Translations under genes and position numbers: made by a program
Shown here: one piece after another, positions 17,098 to 27,167 of the stretch
How the letters are laid out: each line of letters opens with the position of its first letter
Numbering within the stretch: the first letter of the stretch is position 1
NCBI RefSeq assembly: GCF_001870205.1
Contig: NZ_CP017267.1
Span: forward strand, 1,600,501 to 1,664,500
Source: Vagococcus teuberi
GTDB taxonomy: Bacteria > Bacillota > Bacilli > Lactobacillales > Vagococcaceae
Length of the DNA stretch: 64,000 nucleotides
Reading direction: 5' to 3'
The notes under the pieces: model-generated
What the model was told of the DNA's origin: nothing
The model's database searches: none
The model's input: only the letters and a program-made list of their open reading frames with translations

Positions 17098-17967
17098 TTA
17101 ATCTTCATATAACCTTTTTAAGTATTGGCCATATTGATTTTTCAATAATGGTTTCGCTAAAACCTTTAATTCTTCTTTTGTTATATATCCCATGCGATAA
17201 GCAATTTCTTCTAAGCAAGCAACTTTTAGATTTTGTCGTTTCTCTATCGTTTCAATAAATGTCGAAGCTTCTAATAGTGACTCATGTGTTCCTGTGTCTA
17301 ACCATGCAAACCCTCGCCCCATTAATTCAACTTCTAATTCATTGAGTCGTAGGTATTCCTTATTAACATCCGTAATTTCTAATTCTCCACGATCTGACGG
17401 TTTTATATTTTTCGCTATATCTACTACTCTATTATCATAAAAATAAAGTCCCGTAACTGCATAATTAGATTTTGGTTTTTCTGGTTTTTCTTCGATAGAG
17501 ATTGCTCTCATATTGTCGTCAAATTCAACTACTCCAAATCTTTCAGGATCATTTACATGGTAACCAAATACTGTTGCGCCTGATTCTTTTTGTGCTGAAC
17601 GTTGTAATATTTTTGATAGTCCACTTCCATAATAAATATTATCACCTAATATCAGACAAACAGAATCCTCACCTATAAAATCTTCTCCTATGATAAAGGA
17701 TTGCGCTAAGCCATCAGGACTTTCTTGAATAGCGTATTCAATATTGATACCTAAATCATGCCCATCTCCTAATAGCTCCTCGAATCTAGGTGTATCTGTT
17801 GGTGTTGATATAATTAAAATATCTTTAATTCCTGCTAACATAAGACTAGACAATGGATAATATATCATTGGCTTATCATATATAGGCATTAACTGTTTTG
17901 ATACTGATTTAGTAAGTGGATATAGTCTCGTTCCACTTCCTCCTGCTAAAATTATACCTTTATAAAT
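17098..17967 (-). CDS. rmlA: Glucose-1-phosphate thymidylyltransferase, probable ATT start
   Basis: First step of dTDP-rhamnose synthesis, making dTDP-glucose. The conserved N-terminus of the family, (M)[17 protein letters not shown], here reads [19 protein letters not shown]. The codon at the expected initiator position is ATT (17967-17965), preceded by a very strong GGGAGGAG with a 6-base spacer. The only in-frame ATG upstream (18033) has no ribosome site and would add 22 unrelated residues inside the flippase gene. Other motifs: [47 protein letters not shown]. Length 290, normal. The 5' end overlaps the flippase stop. Confidence 0.9.
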   Translation of the reverse strand: MYKGIILAGGSGTRLYPLTKSVSKQLMPIYDKPMIYYPLSSLMLAGIKDILIISTPTDTPRFEELLGDGHDLGINIEYAIQESPDGLAQSFIIGEDFIGEDSVCLILGDNIYYGSGLSKILQRSAQKESGATVFGYHVNDPERFGVVEFDDNMRAISIEEKPEKPKSNYAVTGLYFYDNRVVDIAKNIKPSDRGELEITDVNKEYLRLNELEVELMGRGFAWLDTGTHESLLEASTFIETIEKRQNLKVACLEEIAYRMGYITKEELKVLAKPLLKNQYGQYLKRLYED

Positions 17968-19325
17968 TTTTTTCTCCTCCCAACGAATAATAAAACAATT
18001 ATATAAACTAAATAAAAAATAAAAGCATGCCACAATACAAATGTTTGATTCAATCCTATGAAAAACAATGTAGAAAAAATTAATATAAAATCCATAGTCA
18101 TAACACCAGATATATTCAATGACCCTCTCAAAATTGTTGACGAATACATAGACTTAAATCCTATAGAAAACAATAAACCAAATAACATTATATCAACACT
18201 ATTAAACAAATAATAAGTAATACCATTTATAATAAAAGAAAGTATAAATGAAATAAAGTTTATTTTAAACATTTTTTTTTCTTGTCTTTCTGCTTTTAAA
18301 AAAGAATTTGTTAAAATCAAAGTTATCGACTCAAAGATACATATGGGAAATAAAAAGACCATGTATTTTATACTTTCTAAGTAGTTAGGTAGCCATAAAC
18401 TAACGAAAGCACTTACAGGGTAATAAAAAATTAGTATTAAACACATTATAATTGAAAAAATATTATAACTTTTAATATAGATGCATGCATAATTATTCGA
18501 ATTCATTTTTTTCAAAAATGGAAAGACTACAACACCAATAGCATTGATAAACACCATGAAAAAACTTATCAAACTTAACCCTAATGATACTTTACCAAAT
18601 ATTTCTATACTCCATTTATTCTTTATCATTATTCTTGAAACACTCATAATTAATTGACTGGCTATATTTGATAAAAATAAACTAATTCCTATCAAAAAAT
18701 GCCCTTTTATAATTCTCAAAATACCAATATCAAAGTTAGTTTTTATTACTAAGATGTCTCTAGATAAAAGTAATGTATAAATAAATCCAACCAACTTTGA
18801 TAATATATCTAATATTATCAGACCTTTGTAATCATTATATCCATTTGATAGTAGTATAGTAACGATAGTAGCATATACAAATCTATCTAAAAGTATTGAT
18901 TTACTATACCTCTTTATTTCATCTATACTTTGAAAAAGATATTGTAAAAAACCTCTAGATACTGTAAGAAAAGTTGCAATAGCGAACATTTGGAATATAA
19001 ACCTCTCATTTGTACTATCAGCAAAAAAAGTTCCAAAAGAAAATAAAAGAAAAGATGCACTTAAAGCATATAATAAGAATAATTTATACTCTAATGTAAT
19101 ATCATTACTATTAATTGATTGACTGTCTTTTCCTCCATAGTCTAAATATACGCCTTCTACCCACCCAAGATTTACAAAACCTGAAAAAGTTGTATAGAAT
19201 ACATAAAGTTGCCAATAGCCATAACTAGTAATACCCAATGCTTTGGGAACAATTAGCACTAACAATAAAGAAATCAAAAGGTTTATTCCATTTGAAAAAA
19301 TGGAATGCCCCATATTAATAAACAA
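17952..19325 (-). CDS. wzx: Wzx-type polysaccharide flippase
   Basis: A ~457-residue, very hydrophobic protein with about 12-14 predicted membrane helices, of the MOP/polysaccharide exporter type. It would flip the lipid-linked repeat unit to the outer face before Wzy polymerisation. The conserved N-terminal part is [28 protein letters not shown]...[24 protein letters not shown]. The start is uncertain: the first in-frame candidates are a TTG (19325) and an ATG four codons later, neither with a good ribosome site. An in-frame ATA-AAA-ATA stretch just after a GAGGAG upstream may hide a non-standard start. Base composition is clearly AT-richer than the rml genes. Confidence 0.9.
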   Translation of the reverse strand: MFINMGHSIFSNGINLLISLLLVLIVPKALGITSYGYWQLYVFYTTFSGFVNLGWVEGVYLDYGGKDSQSINSNDITLEYKLFLLYALSASFLLFSFGTFFADSTNERFIFQMFAIATFLTVSRGFLQYLFQSIDEIKRYSKSILLDRFVYATIVTILLSNGYNDYKGLIILDILSKLVGFIYTLLLSRDILVIKTNFDIGILRIIKGHFLIGISLFLSNIASQLIMSVSRIMIKNKWSIEIFGKVSLGLSLISFFMVFINAIGVVVFPFLKKMNSNNYACIYIKSYNIFSIIMCLILIFYYPVSAFVSLWLPNYLESIKYMVFLFPICIFESITLILTNSFLKAERQEKKMFKINFISFILSFIINGITYYLFNSVDIMLFGLLFSIGFKSMYSSTILRGSLNISGVMTMDFILIFSTLFFIGLNQTFVLWHAFIFYLVYIIVLLFVGRRKKFIKV

Positions 19326-19335
19326 ACTCTTTAAT

Positions 19336-19995
19336 CTAATTATTTTTATCGACTCCTCTCATTAATGATTCAATCAAATCAATAGAGATATCTTTTTCAT
19401 ATAAATATTGGATATTGTCTGAAATCCATTTCTCAGAAATTGATGAATAATTAAAATTTTCTAGTATATTACATATTTCATTTGAGAATCTATATTTAAT
19501 AATCCTATTAGTGGTAGCGATAGAATAGGCAGGTATATCTTTTGTTATAGTACTTCCTGCAGCAATAATAGCTCCATTTCCTATTTTTACACCTGAAGTA
19601 ATTAAGACATTTCTCCCTATCCAAACATCATCACCAACTAATATAGCTCCTTTAGAAGTATTATCTATAAAATTTGTATCATTTTTTATATAGTTTATTA
19701 AAAATGGATAATTAAACAATAAATATGGATGGTGTTCTCCACCCAATAAAAATTCAACATTATCAGATATCGAACAAAAGGAACCTATAACTAGGTTTTC
19801 ATCTGGATTATTATACATGATAACTTTTAATTTTCCATAGGTTCCTTTCCCAACAGAAACCTTATTAGGATTAAAATAGTTAATAGCTTCTGTAAAATTA
19901 TCTTTATTTTGTTTTCTCCATTTAAACTGAAATACCATTAGTTTTATACTTTTATTTAGACGTAACATTACTTTTTTTATAAAAAAAATTATCAT
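19336..19995 (-). CDS. Hexapeptide-repeat O-acetyltransferase (CatB/WbbJ-like)
   Basis: A 219-residue left-handed beta-helix acetyltransferase. Hexad repeats are seen from ~50 to 160 (NLVIGSFCSISDNVEFLLGG, then VGDDVWIGRNVLITSGVKIGNGAIIAAGSTI). The active-site histidine is in the GGEHHPYLL loop. It would add O-acetyl groups to a sugar of the capsule repeat. The start overlaps the wzy stop by 4 bases. Acceptor unknown. Confidence 0.88.
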   Translation of the reverse strand: MIIFFIKKVMLRLNKSIKLMVFQFKWRKQNKDNFTEAINYFNPNKVSVGKGTYGKLKVIMYNNPDENLVIGSFCSISDNVEFLLGGEHHPYLLFNYPFLINYIKNDTNFIDNTSKGAILVGDDVWIGRNVLITSGVKIGNGAIIAAGSTITKDIPAYSIATTNRIIKYRFSNEICNILENFNYSSISEKWISDNIQYLYEKDISIDLIESLMRGVDKNN

Positions 19996-21197
19996 GATTT
20001 TCTCCTTTCACGAAATGAGTAACTCAAATACACCCCAAAAAGGTAAAAGAAAATAATTGGATATTCCCATCCTGACATTGTTTCTGATTGATAACCAGTT
20101 ATCAATGAAAACAATCCATATTCGAATAATATTAGCACTAACCAACTACTTTTCCTTGTAAAAAGCCCCTTAATTGTCATATAAATATATGGCGAATATT
20201 GAATTAAACTAAAAAGAAAACCATAATTGTACATAGAAAATAGATAATCATTATCTAATACTTTCATTGTGCCAGGTCCCATACCTAGTAAGTATTTTGT
20301 AGACTTTTGATAAGAATCAAATTTCATGCTGGCTTCCAGCCACATTTCCTGACGAAGAGAAAAGGAATTAACACTTGATAAATTCTTAGTTGTAAATACA
20401 GAAAATATTTGTCCCATATATGGAAAATATTCTTGATAACGATATAAAAATAAAAATAAAGTCGATACTGAAATAACTCCCATAATAATAATAAAGGGAA
20501 ATTTGGTTATAAGAAAGACTATATCTTTTTTTTGTTGCTTTAGCAGAACAACGAACTGAGCAGCAAAAAATACTAATAAACTAACCCTCGAACCTGATAA
20601 AAATACTAATATAAGGCAAATAAATATTTTAAGAATTCTTTTTTTTAAATTAGATTCTAGTAATAAAAATAGTATGCTAAATTGAATTATTACCCACCCA
20701 AATAGATTTGGATTACCAAAAGTGCCTGCAACTCTTACTAATGTTCCAAGAGGCAGTGTTTTATTCATACTATAAAAATAGTGAAATACTCTGATATCAA
20801 ACAATTGAGTAATAACAATAGCAATCTCAACTACTAATACTAGATTAATAGTTCTCAAAATCGATGTTTTAAACTTTTCAATATCTTTATTATAAAAGTC
20901 TATATATCCATAAATGAATGCTAGTAGTATGAACCCCACTCTCATAATATATGATAAACTTGAAATAGCTGTATTGTTTACTAAAATACTAATACTAGAA
21001 AGTAGGATTAATGCTATAAATGATATGAAAATTAAGATAAACCGTAAATCTATATTTACTTTTTTATACTTCTTAGTTAAGATAATCATTACCAATATCA
21101 TTGCGATTATTGGATAAGATAGTTTAGACCCTGCATCAAATGGCGGTCTTGGCACTAAGCAGAAGATTAATAAAAGAATGTTTAATTTTTTAATCAT
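19992..21197 (-). CDS. wzy: Wzy-type polysaccharide polymerase
   Basis: A 401-residue membrane protein with ~10-12 hydrophobic segments and one larger loop (~255-305), the topology expected of an O-antigen ligase/polymerase family protein. The signature RVAGTFGNPNLFGWVIIQF (~152-170) and LSGSRVSLLVFF (~200) match Wzy_C-like enzymes. It would join repeat units on undecaprenyl pyrophosphate outside the membrane. Sequence divergence is typical, so the call rests on topology, the motif and position in the locus. Confidence 0.85.
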   Translation of the reverse strand: MIKKLNILLLIFCLVPRPPFDAGSKLSYPIIAMILVMIILTKKYKKVNIDLRFILIFISFIALILLSSISILVNNTAISSLSYIMRVGFILLAFIYGYIDFYNKDIEKFKTSILRTINLVLVVEIAIVITQLFDIRVFHYFYSMNKTLPLGTLVRVAGTFGNPNLFGWVIIQFSILFLLLESNLKKRILKIFICLILVFLSGSRVSLLVFFAAQFVVLLKQQKKDIVFLITKFPFIIIMGVISVSTLFLFLYRYQEYFPYMGQIFSVFTTKNLSSVNSFSLRQEMWLEASMKFDSYQKSTKYLLGMGPGTMKVLDNDYLFSMYNYGFLFSLIQYSPYIYMTIKGLFTRKSSWLVLILFEYGLFSLITGYQSETMSGWEYPIIFFYLFGVYLSYSFRERRKS

Positions 21198-22251
21198 ATT
21201 GACTATTCCTTATTTCTTCTAACATCCCATTTTTCCCATCACTTTCAGGTTCTAAGAACATACCTTCGGACCATTCATTCCAAGCATTTATAAATAAATA
21301 ATCATCGTCCAATCCCAACTTTTGTATATCTTTTATATATCTATAAAGCTGATTTTCTTCATCATTTTTCACAACAACATATCCTCTTCTAACGTGTCTT
21401 GGCGTAGAATCCCAACCAGTAAAAACACTAAAATAAATTTTTTTATCTATTTTTTTTGTATATAATTTTGCTATATCAATACTTTTAGTAACCAAACGTT
21501 CATATTTATATTTTGTTACAAAATACAAATAATTTTTTTTATACTTTGAAGAAATGTACCTTTGAATCTTCTTTAATTTCGGTTCAGCACTCAAAACAAC
21601 AGCAGGTTCTCTTACCGTAATTGCGTCTGACAGATCACTTGATACCGTAGATTTTATGTTATTCATTGATTCTATTATGTAAATACCAGAGAAACCTTCT
21701 TTTATGCATCGATCATTATAATAAGCTATTCTTTTGTCTAAATCATCTATGGTATTAGCAGAATATAACATAAATACAGGCTTATTATCTTTTTTTATAT
21801 ACCTGTCATCTTTGAAAAAATTAAGTAAATAAGTAATATGTTCGTCCCATTCGTCTTCATGTCCGTATTCTTGTTTTATTAATAGTTCATTTGTTCCATT
21901 CCATGTTTTTTTCCATGAATGGTTTGCCCAACAAAACATAAATTTTTGAGGTATATCAACCCAGTTCAGAAGATTTTCAGCTGGTTTTTCTAAAATTTTA
22001 CGTCCCGAAAACCAATAATGGTAATAACAGAAACCGTATATTCCATTTTCCTTACTTAAATTTGTTTGCCATTCTACGGTTTCTTTATTAAGTAAATTAT
22101 AATACTTTAATGGTTTTTTAGGCTGATTATGTTTTTTGAAAAGAGGCTTGGCGCTCTTTACATTTGTCCATTCAGTAAAGCCTTCCCCCCACCACTCATT
22201 ATTTTCTTCAGTTTCATGAAATTGTGGTAAAAAATATGCAATATTCTTCAT
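21190..22251 (-). CDS. WbsX-like (GH99-like) glycosyltransferase
   Basis: A 353-residue protein of the WbsX family found in O-antigen and capsule loci. The start is diagnostic: AYFLPQFHETEENNEWWGEGFTEWTNV (residues 5-31), then GFCYYHYWFSGRKILEKP (~73) and FMFCWANHSWKKTWNG (~105), and FINAWNEWSEGMFLEPE near the C-terminus. It is thought to act on polysaccharide assembly, but the exact reaction is not settled for the family. It overlaps wzy by 8 bases. Confidence 0.88.
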   Translation of the reverse strand: MKNIAYFLPQFHETEENNEWWGEGFTEWTNVKSAKPLFKKHNQPKKPLKYYNLLNKETVEWQTNLSKENGIYGFCYYHYWFSGRKILEKPAENLLNWVDIPQKFMFCWANHSWKKTWNGTNELLIKQEYGHEDEWDEHITYLLNFFKDDRYIKKDNKPVFMLYSANTIDDLDKRIAYYNDRCIKEGFSGIYIIESMNNIKSTVSSDLSDAITVREPAVVLSAEPKLKKIQRYISSKYKKNYLYFVTKYKYERLVTKSIDIAKLYTKKIDKKIYFSVFTGWDSTPRHVRRGYVVVKNDEENQLYRYIKDIQKLGLDDDYLFINAWNEWSEGMFLEPESDGKNGMLEEIRNSQYD

Positions 22252-22253
22252 AA

Positions 22254-23039
22254 TTAAAGATTTTCCGCTCCTTCCCTCATTATCTTATAAACATCTTTAA
22301 ATTTAAAATTATTTTTTTTATATAGATCTCTATGTCGTAATAAAAACTGAATAATTAAAATTCTATAATTATATGGCATTAATGATTTAAATAATGCTCC
22401 TCTATCATAAAAATAAGAGTACGTATATCCTTCAAACCAAGAGGATACATAGTTATTAACTATAGCTATTGTTTCAGTACTTGAATATACTTTAAGACGC
22501 TTATTTAAAATAGACCATATAAATAAAGAATCCTCTCCCGATCCATAACGGGTACCACCACCAAATAGTAAAGAAAAATATATATTGTTCTTAATTATAG
22601 ACTCTCGTTTGAAAGTAAAGGTTACAGTACCATATTTCAAACAATTATAATGACGTACTCTACCATTTCTAGTTACATTATTTCTCACACCTTCATTTGA
22701 TTTTACTAAAGAATTAAATAATATCATATCTGCCATAGGTTTTAAATCATACTGTTTCTTTATGATTTCTAAATAGTTATCTTTATATATCATATCATCA
22801 TCAGACATAATACATATATCCGCACTAGATCTCATTAAAGCATTGTTTCTACTTAACCCCACACCCTTTTCCTTAAAAGAAAAACATCTCACCTTAGACT
22901 TACCGACTTTAAACTCAAAAAAAGAATTTTTATCACATTGATTAATAAAAATTGCATCTGTTTTAATATTCATTTTTCTATATAAATCATAAAAATCTAA
23001 ACAATTCATTGTAGATATTAACATCTCAACTTTAATCAC
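22254..23039 (-). CDS. GT-A fold (GT2-like) glycosyltransferase
   Basis: A 261-residue cytosolic enzyme. The nucleotide-sugar binding acidic cluster MSDDDMIYKDNYL is at ~95-107, preceded by FKEKGVGLSRNNALMRSSADIC, and a GSGEDSLFIWSIL motif with the probable catalytic acid is at ~165. The C-terminal part is basic and may touch the membrane. It is one of two adjacent small transferases. Sugar donor and acceptor cannot be deduced. Confidence 0.8.
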   Translation of the reverse strand: MIKVEMLISTMNCLDFYDLYRKMNIKTDAIFINQCDKNSFFEFKVGKSKVRCFSFKEKGVGLSRNNALMRSSADICIMSDDDMIYKDNYLEIIKKQYDLKPMADMILFNSLVKSNEGVRNNVTRNGRVRHYNCLKYGTVTFTFKRESIIKNNIYFSLLFGGGTRYGSGEDSLFIWSILNKRLKVYSSTETIAIVNNYVSSWFEGYTYSYFYDRGALFKSLMPYNYRILIIQFLLRHRDLYKKNNFKFKDVYKIMREGAENL

Positions 23040-23040
23040 T

Positions 23041-23817
23041 TTAGTATTCCTTTCTCTTATAATATGATATAATTTTATTTTTAATACCTTTACATACCCA
23101 GTAATTTATTAAATATGTAGATTTTAACAAAGATATTTTTTCATGATTCCTATATATGTACCAATGATACTTAAGTAGTGTTTTCTTACTACTAGATAAA
23201 CTTCCTTCAACAATTCGATGGTATGATAATTCTTCTTCTAAACAATATAAGTATGTTGATGATTTTATAACTTGTAACCACATTAAATAATCATTTCTTT
23301 TTTTTATATTTGAAATATAAAATTTGCCCAGTTTTTTTGAATCATACACAACCGTTGAATTTCCAGGACAATTTTTCAGTAGGCCAAAATAGTCCACTCT
23401 TTCATCATATAATACCAGTTGACCCAAATCTCTATTATTCTCATCAATTTTCCCATAATAAGTACAAGAAAAATTAATATTATTACGTTGCATCCAACTA
23501 ATCTGTTTTTCCAATTTATTATTTTTCCACATATCATCACTATCTAAAAAAGAAATATAATCTCCACTGGCCTTTTCAATTGCAAAATTTCTTGCACTTG
23601 CAGCTCCCTGATTTGTAGATAGTTGATATGCTTTTATTCGTTTATCTAACTTAGAGTACTTAGTAATGATTGAAAATGTGTTATCAGTGGAACAGTCGTC
23701 ACATATCAATAATTCCCAACTCTTATAAGTTTGGTTCAAAACACTTTCTATAGAAATATGCAGATACTTTTCTGCGTTATAAGCTGGCATTATAATAGAA
23801 ACTAATGACTCTTCCAT
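23041..23817 (-). CDS. GT2 family glycosyltransferase
   Basis: A 258-residue enzyme with the clear GT2 N-terminus VSIIMPAYNAEKYLHISIESVLNQTYKSWELLICDDCSTDNTF, NQGAASARNFAIEKASGDYISFLDSDDMW with the DxD-type motif (~95) and the later NDYLMWLQV. It would add one sugar to the lipid-linked repeat unit on the cytosolic side. It sits between the epimerase and the second transferase with only 1-3 bases between genes. Confidence 0.92.
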   Translation of the reverse strand: MEESLVSIIMPAYNAEKYLHISIESVLNQTYKSWELLICDDCSTDNTFSIITKYSKLDKRIKAYQLSTNQGAASARNFAIEKASGDYISFLDSDDMWKNNKLEKQISWMQRNNINFSCTYYGKIDENNRDLGQLVLYDERVDYFGLLKNCPGNSTVVYDSKKLGKFYISNIKKRNDYLMWLQVIKSSTYLYCLEEELSYHRIVEGSLSSSKKTLLKYHWYIYRNHEKISLLKSTYLINYWVCKGIKNKIISYYKRKEY

Positions 23818-23819
23818 GA

Positions 23820-24707
23820 CTACTCTCTCTCCAATTCTGATAATACAATAGTTTTTTTTAGCGTCGTAAAAAAATGGTTTTGTTTTTTTTCTTCATACAC
23901 CAAGTTACCAAATGCTTTATTGGTTAAATCTCCAATTTTACCTGGCACATAAGATAGTAAGTATACTGACCAATTCATAAAGCTAAATAGTTTAATATTC
24001 TTTCCATGTGCCTGTGCAATTTCTTTTACAATATGACTTGTTCTAACATACTCATTATTCTGAGGATAGAAAACACCTTCTTTAGATTTATCTATCAATT
24101 CTTTCAGAAATAGATTCAAATTACCTACATAAAGCATCGAGCGTTCATTGGGTATATCAGGAAAAACTGGCAAGCTTAACGCAATTTTCCGTAGCATTGG
24201 ATAATTACCTTTACTACCTGGACCATAAATCATTGGTGGTCTAACTATAGATAAAATAAATTTTTCTGTCATTAGTTTTTTCAACTTGATTTCTGCTTGA
24301 AGCTTACTATCTCCATAAAAATTTGAAGGTGTAGGGACTGTATCAGGAGTAATAACTCTTTTTTTTCTAATACTAACATCTTCACCATAAACAATGATTG
24401 AACTCATGTAGATAAACTGAGATGATTTTTCACCTCTATCAATCTTGTATTTATTTGCCACATCATATGACAAATCACAATTAACATCATAGTATCTTTT
24501 CTTTTCTTCTTCACTGACTTTACCAACATCAGCATGTGCTATCCCTGCTACATGTAACACAACATCATACACAGAAAAGTCCTGAGTCTTCCAGTCCTCT
24601 CCTCTAACAGAGATAGTGTCGACTTGATACTCAGGATTATCTTTTATATAAGAAGCAAAGGAGGTACCAATATAACTTGTTTTTCCAGTAATAAGTATAC
24701 GTTTCAT
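23820..24707 (-). CDS. NAD-dependent sugar epimerase/dehydratase (SDR)
   Basis: A 295-residue extended SDR. It has the cofactor motif ITGKTSYIGTSFASYI (5-20), DVVLHVAGIAHAD (~48), the catalytic Ser and Tyr-x3-Lys (YMSSIIVYG ~100; FYGDSKLQAEIKL ~130) and SIVRPPMIYGPGSKGN. It resembles epimerases encoded directly beside undecaprenyl-phosphate sugar transferases, which reduce or epimerise the 4-keto sugar made by an EpsC/CapD-type dehydratase. That fits its place between the transferase and the glycosyltransferases. Product not proven. Confidence 0.85.
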   Translation of the reverse strand: MKRILITGKTSYIGTSFASYIKDNPEYQVDTISVRGEDWKTQDFSVYDVVLHVAGIAHADVGKVSEEEKKRYYDVNCDLSYDVANKYKIDRGEKSSQFIYMSSIIVYGEDVSIRKKRVITPDTVPTPSNFYGDSKLQAEIKLKKLMTEKFILSIVRPPMIYGPGSKGNYPMLRKIALSLPVFPDIPNERSMLYVGNLNLFLKELIDKSKEGVFYPQNNEYVRTSHIVKEIAQAHGKNIKLFSFMNWSVYLLSYVPGKIGDLTNKAFGNLVYEEKKQNHFFTTLKKTIVLSELERE

Positions 24708-24709
24708 GG

Positions 24710-25324
24710 TTACTCCTCCTCTACATTTGTTTTAATCCCTGTTCCACCTTCAACAACTCCGTCTGACTTAAATACTGATACAATCGTGCCAAAAAAACAC
24801 TTAACATCCATCCAAAATGATTCATGCTCTACATAGTATCTGTCTAATGATGCTTTTATATCAATTTCTAATTCATCACGACCATTGATTTGAGCCCAAC
24901 CTGTTAAACCAGGACGAATGTCATTTGCTCCATACTTGTCTCTTTCTTCTATCAAATCTTCTTGATTCCACAAAGCTGGTCTAGGACCTATGATTGCCAT
25001 ATCACCTTTTAAAATATTAAATAATTGCGGTAGCTCATCTAAGCTAGTCTTTCTTAAAAATTTCCCAACTCTTGTAATAAATTCATCTGGATTTTTTAAT
25101 AGGTGAGTGGGCATTTCTTTTGGTGTATCAATTTTCATGGTACGAAATTTATATATTGAAAATAGTTTTTTATTTTTCCCAACTCTTTTTTGAGTAAAAA
25201 CAACCGGCCCTTTTGAATCAACTTTTATTGCGATTACTAGTATCAGTAGCAGTGGGGATAAAACAATAATCCCCACTAATGACAGAATAAAATCGATGAT
25301 TCGTTTTAAAAAATTAGTATACAT
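24710..25324 (-). CDS. Initiating undecaprenyl-phosphate sugar phosphotransferase
   Basis: A monotopic bacterial sugar transferase that places the first sugar-1-phosphate on undecaprenyl phosphate. The ATG at 25324 (MYTNFLKRIIDFILSLVGII) fits the family start and has GAGGA 8 bases upstream; an ATG at 25354 would overlap the preceding gene by 26 bases. One re-entrant helix (~8-35), VVFTQKRVGKNKKLFSIYKFRTMK, KTSLDELPQLFNILKGDMAIIGPRP and RPGLTGWAQINGRDEL are all present. About 204 residues, normal for the short PglC-like class. It probably uses the sugar made by the upstream dehydratase. Confidence 0.93.
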   Translation of the reverse strand: MYTNFLKRIIDFILSLVGIIVLSPLLLILVIAIKVDSKGPVVFTQKRVGKNKKLFSIYKFRTMKIDTPKEMPTHLLKNPDEFITRVGKFLRKTSLDELPQLFNILKGDMAIIGPRPALWNQEDLIEERDKYGANDIRPGLTGWAQINGRDELEIDIKASLDRYYVEHESFWMDVKCFFGTIVSVFKSDGVVEGGTGIKTNVEEE

Positions 25325-25328
25325 ACCT

Positions 25329-27146
25329 TTATTCCTCACTTGATTGATTAGCAAATAGTACCAACTCTTTTGCTAACTCTGTATAGTCTTCTGGCAACTC
25401 GTCCAGTTTTTTCATCACTTCATCATAGGTAAATCCATTGACATTTCCTACGAAGATTTTTTCATGAACTTGTTCTTTCGAACGTTCTTTATCGACTAGT
25501 AACTCTTCGTAAAGTTTCTCGCCTGGTCTGATACCACTCTCTACTATTTGGATTTCATTTTCACTATACCCACTCAACTTGATAACTTTTTTAGCTAAAT
25601 CAACTATCTTCACTGGTTCTCCCATGTCTAAAATAAAGATTTCGCCACCTTTTGCTAAAGCACCTGATTGAATAACCAAACGGCTCGCTTCTGGTATGGT
25701 CATGAAGTAGCGTGTCATACGAAAATCCGTCACAGTTACTGGTCCACCTTTTGCGACTTGTTCTTTAAAGAGTGGGACCACACTTCCTCGACTGCCTAAT
25801 ACATTACCAAAACGAACGGCAGAGAATTTTGTTTTTCCTTTGCCATTTAGACCGGTCACGATCATCTCAGCAATGCGTTTAGTTGATCCCATCACATTTG
25901 GTGGTTTGACTGCTTTATCTGTTGATACCATGACAAAGCTATCAACATCATTAGCTAAAGCAGCTTCAGCCACGTTTTTTGTACCATAAATATTATTTTT
26001 TAACGCTTCTGATGGGTTGTACTCCATCAAAGGGACATGCTTATGAGCGGCAGCATGATAGACTATTGACGGTTTGTGTTCATGAATCACATCAAACATT
26101 CGTTTAGCATCTCTTACGTCCGCTATCGCTGGCACTATTTCAGTAATTTTATCCGCATACTTTTGTCGTAATTCTTTTTCTATTAAATAAATCGAGTTTT
26201 CACCATGCCCCAGTAGTACGAGTTTTTTGGGTGAAAATGCCATGACTTGTCGGCAGATTTCTGATCCAATCGAGCCACCTGCCCCTGTGACAAGGATGGT
26301 TTCATTGGTTAGTTGTGTTTTGATAGCATCCATATCAAGTTTGACTTCATCACGTCCGAGTAAATCAACGACATCAATCTCGCGAAGTTTTGTGACGGCA
26401 ACCTCGCCCATCGCCAACTCTTCAATTGACGGAATCGAGTTGATAGTGACATCCAAATCACGTGTCACATCAAGTAGATGCTCATACTGACTAGCTGTCA
26501 TCGACGGAATCGCCACCGTCAACACTTTGACCTCATAGTCTTTAACTAGCATTGGTAAGTCATCAATTGATCCAACGACTTTTAAACCAGATAGGTAAGT
26601 ATTTTTTTTATTAATATCATCATCTATAAACCCTTTAAAGTTCAATCCTAACTGTCCAGATTTATACTTCACGGTATTGTAAAGTAGCTCGCCACCGTCT
26701 CCCGCACCAATAATAAAAGCATTGTCACATGTTTTGTTTCCTTTATTATTGTACATATGTAAGCAATCAACAATCCAGCGCCATACAATACGAGAACTAA
26801 TAATTATCAATAAAACCATAAAGTACGACAATAGTAATTGTAAGTGGACAGTATCTAAAGAAATATAAAATCCCAACATAATATACTCTAATGCACTTGA
26901 TGCACTGACCGCAAAAAATATCGAGACGAGAGCATTTATACTCGTATACCTAGTTAACCTATTAAATACTTTAAAAAACGTACCAAATACTAAATACAAT
27001 GCAACTTGTAGCCCTATCACTTTTGGCGAGATAGGGTCATTTAAATCATATACGAAATTAGTATACATATTAACTAATATATTAGTTAATATGATGATAC
27101 TAGTGTCTACGCCGATTAATATAAACATCTTTACTTTACGACTCAC
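25329..27146 (-). CDS. Membrane nucleoside-diphosphate sugar 4,6-dehydratase (EpsC/CapD/WbpM type)
   Basis: About 605 residues: four N-terminal membrane helices (~5-135), a first Rossmann-like domain (AFIIGAGDGGELL ~145; SIDDLPMLVKDYEV) and a catalytic SDR domain starting at VTGAGGSIGSEICRQV (~285), with MVSTDKAVKPPNVMGSTKR carrying the Thr/Ser-x-x-Lys pair. Enzymes of this type convert UDP-GlcNAc to the 4-keto-6-deoxy sugar. GTG 27146 is chosen because AGGTGG lies 8 bases upstream; a GTG at 27158 lacks a site. The product probably feeds the following SDR and sugar transferase. Confidence 0.93.
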   Translation of the reverse strand: MSRKVKMFILIGVDTSIIILTNILVNMYTNFVYDLNDPISPKVIGLQVALYLVFGTFFKVFNRLTRYTSINALVSIFFAVSASSALEYIMLGFYISLDTVHLQLLLSYFMVLLIIISSRIVWRWIVDCLHMYNNKGNKTCDNAFIIGAGDGGELLYNTVKYKSGQLGLNFKGFIDDDINKKNTYLSGLKVVGSIDDLPMLVKDYEVKVLTVAIPSMTASQYEHLLDVTRDLDVTINSIPSIEELAMGEVAVTKLREIDVVDLLGRDEVKLDMDAIKTQLTNETILVTGAGGSIGSEICRQVMAFSPKKLVLLGHGENSIYLIEKELRQKYADKITEIVPAIADVRDAKRMFDVIHEHKPSIVYHAAAHKHVPLMEYNPSEALKNNIYGTKNVAEAALANDVDSFVMVSTDKAVKPPNVMGSTKRIAEMIVTGLNGKGKTKFSAVRFGNVLGSRGSVVPLFKEQVAKGGPVTVTDFRMTRYFMTIPEASRLVIQSGALAKGGEIFILDMGEPVKIVDLAKKVIKLSGYSENEIQIVESGIRPGEKLYEELLVDKERSKEQVHEKIFVGNVNGFTYDEVMKKLDELPEDYTELAKELVLFANQSSEE

Positions 27147-27167
27147 AACAAAACCCACCTAACTTTT

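Noticed and set aside
17967-18033. ATG 18033 as the start of rmlA
   Set aside because: No ribosome site, adds 22 residues unlike the family, and lies inside the flippase coding region.
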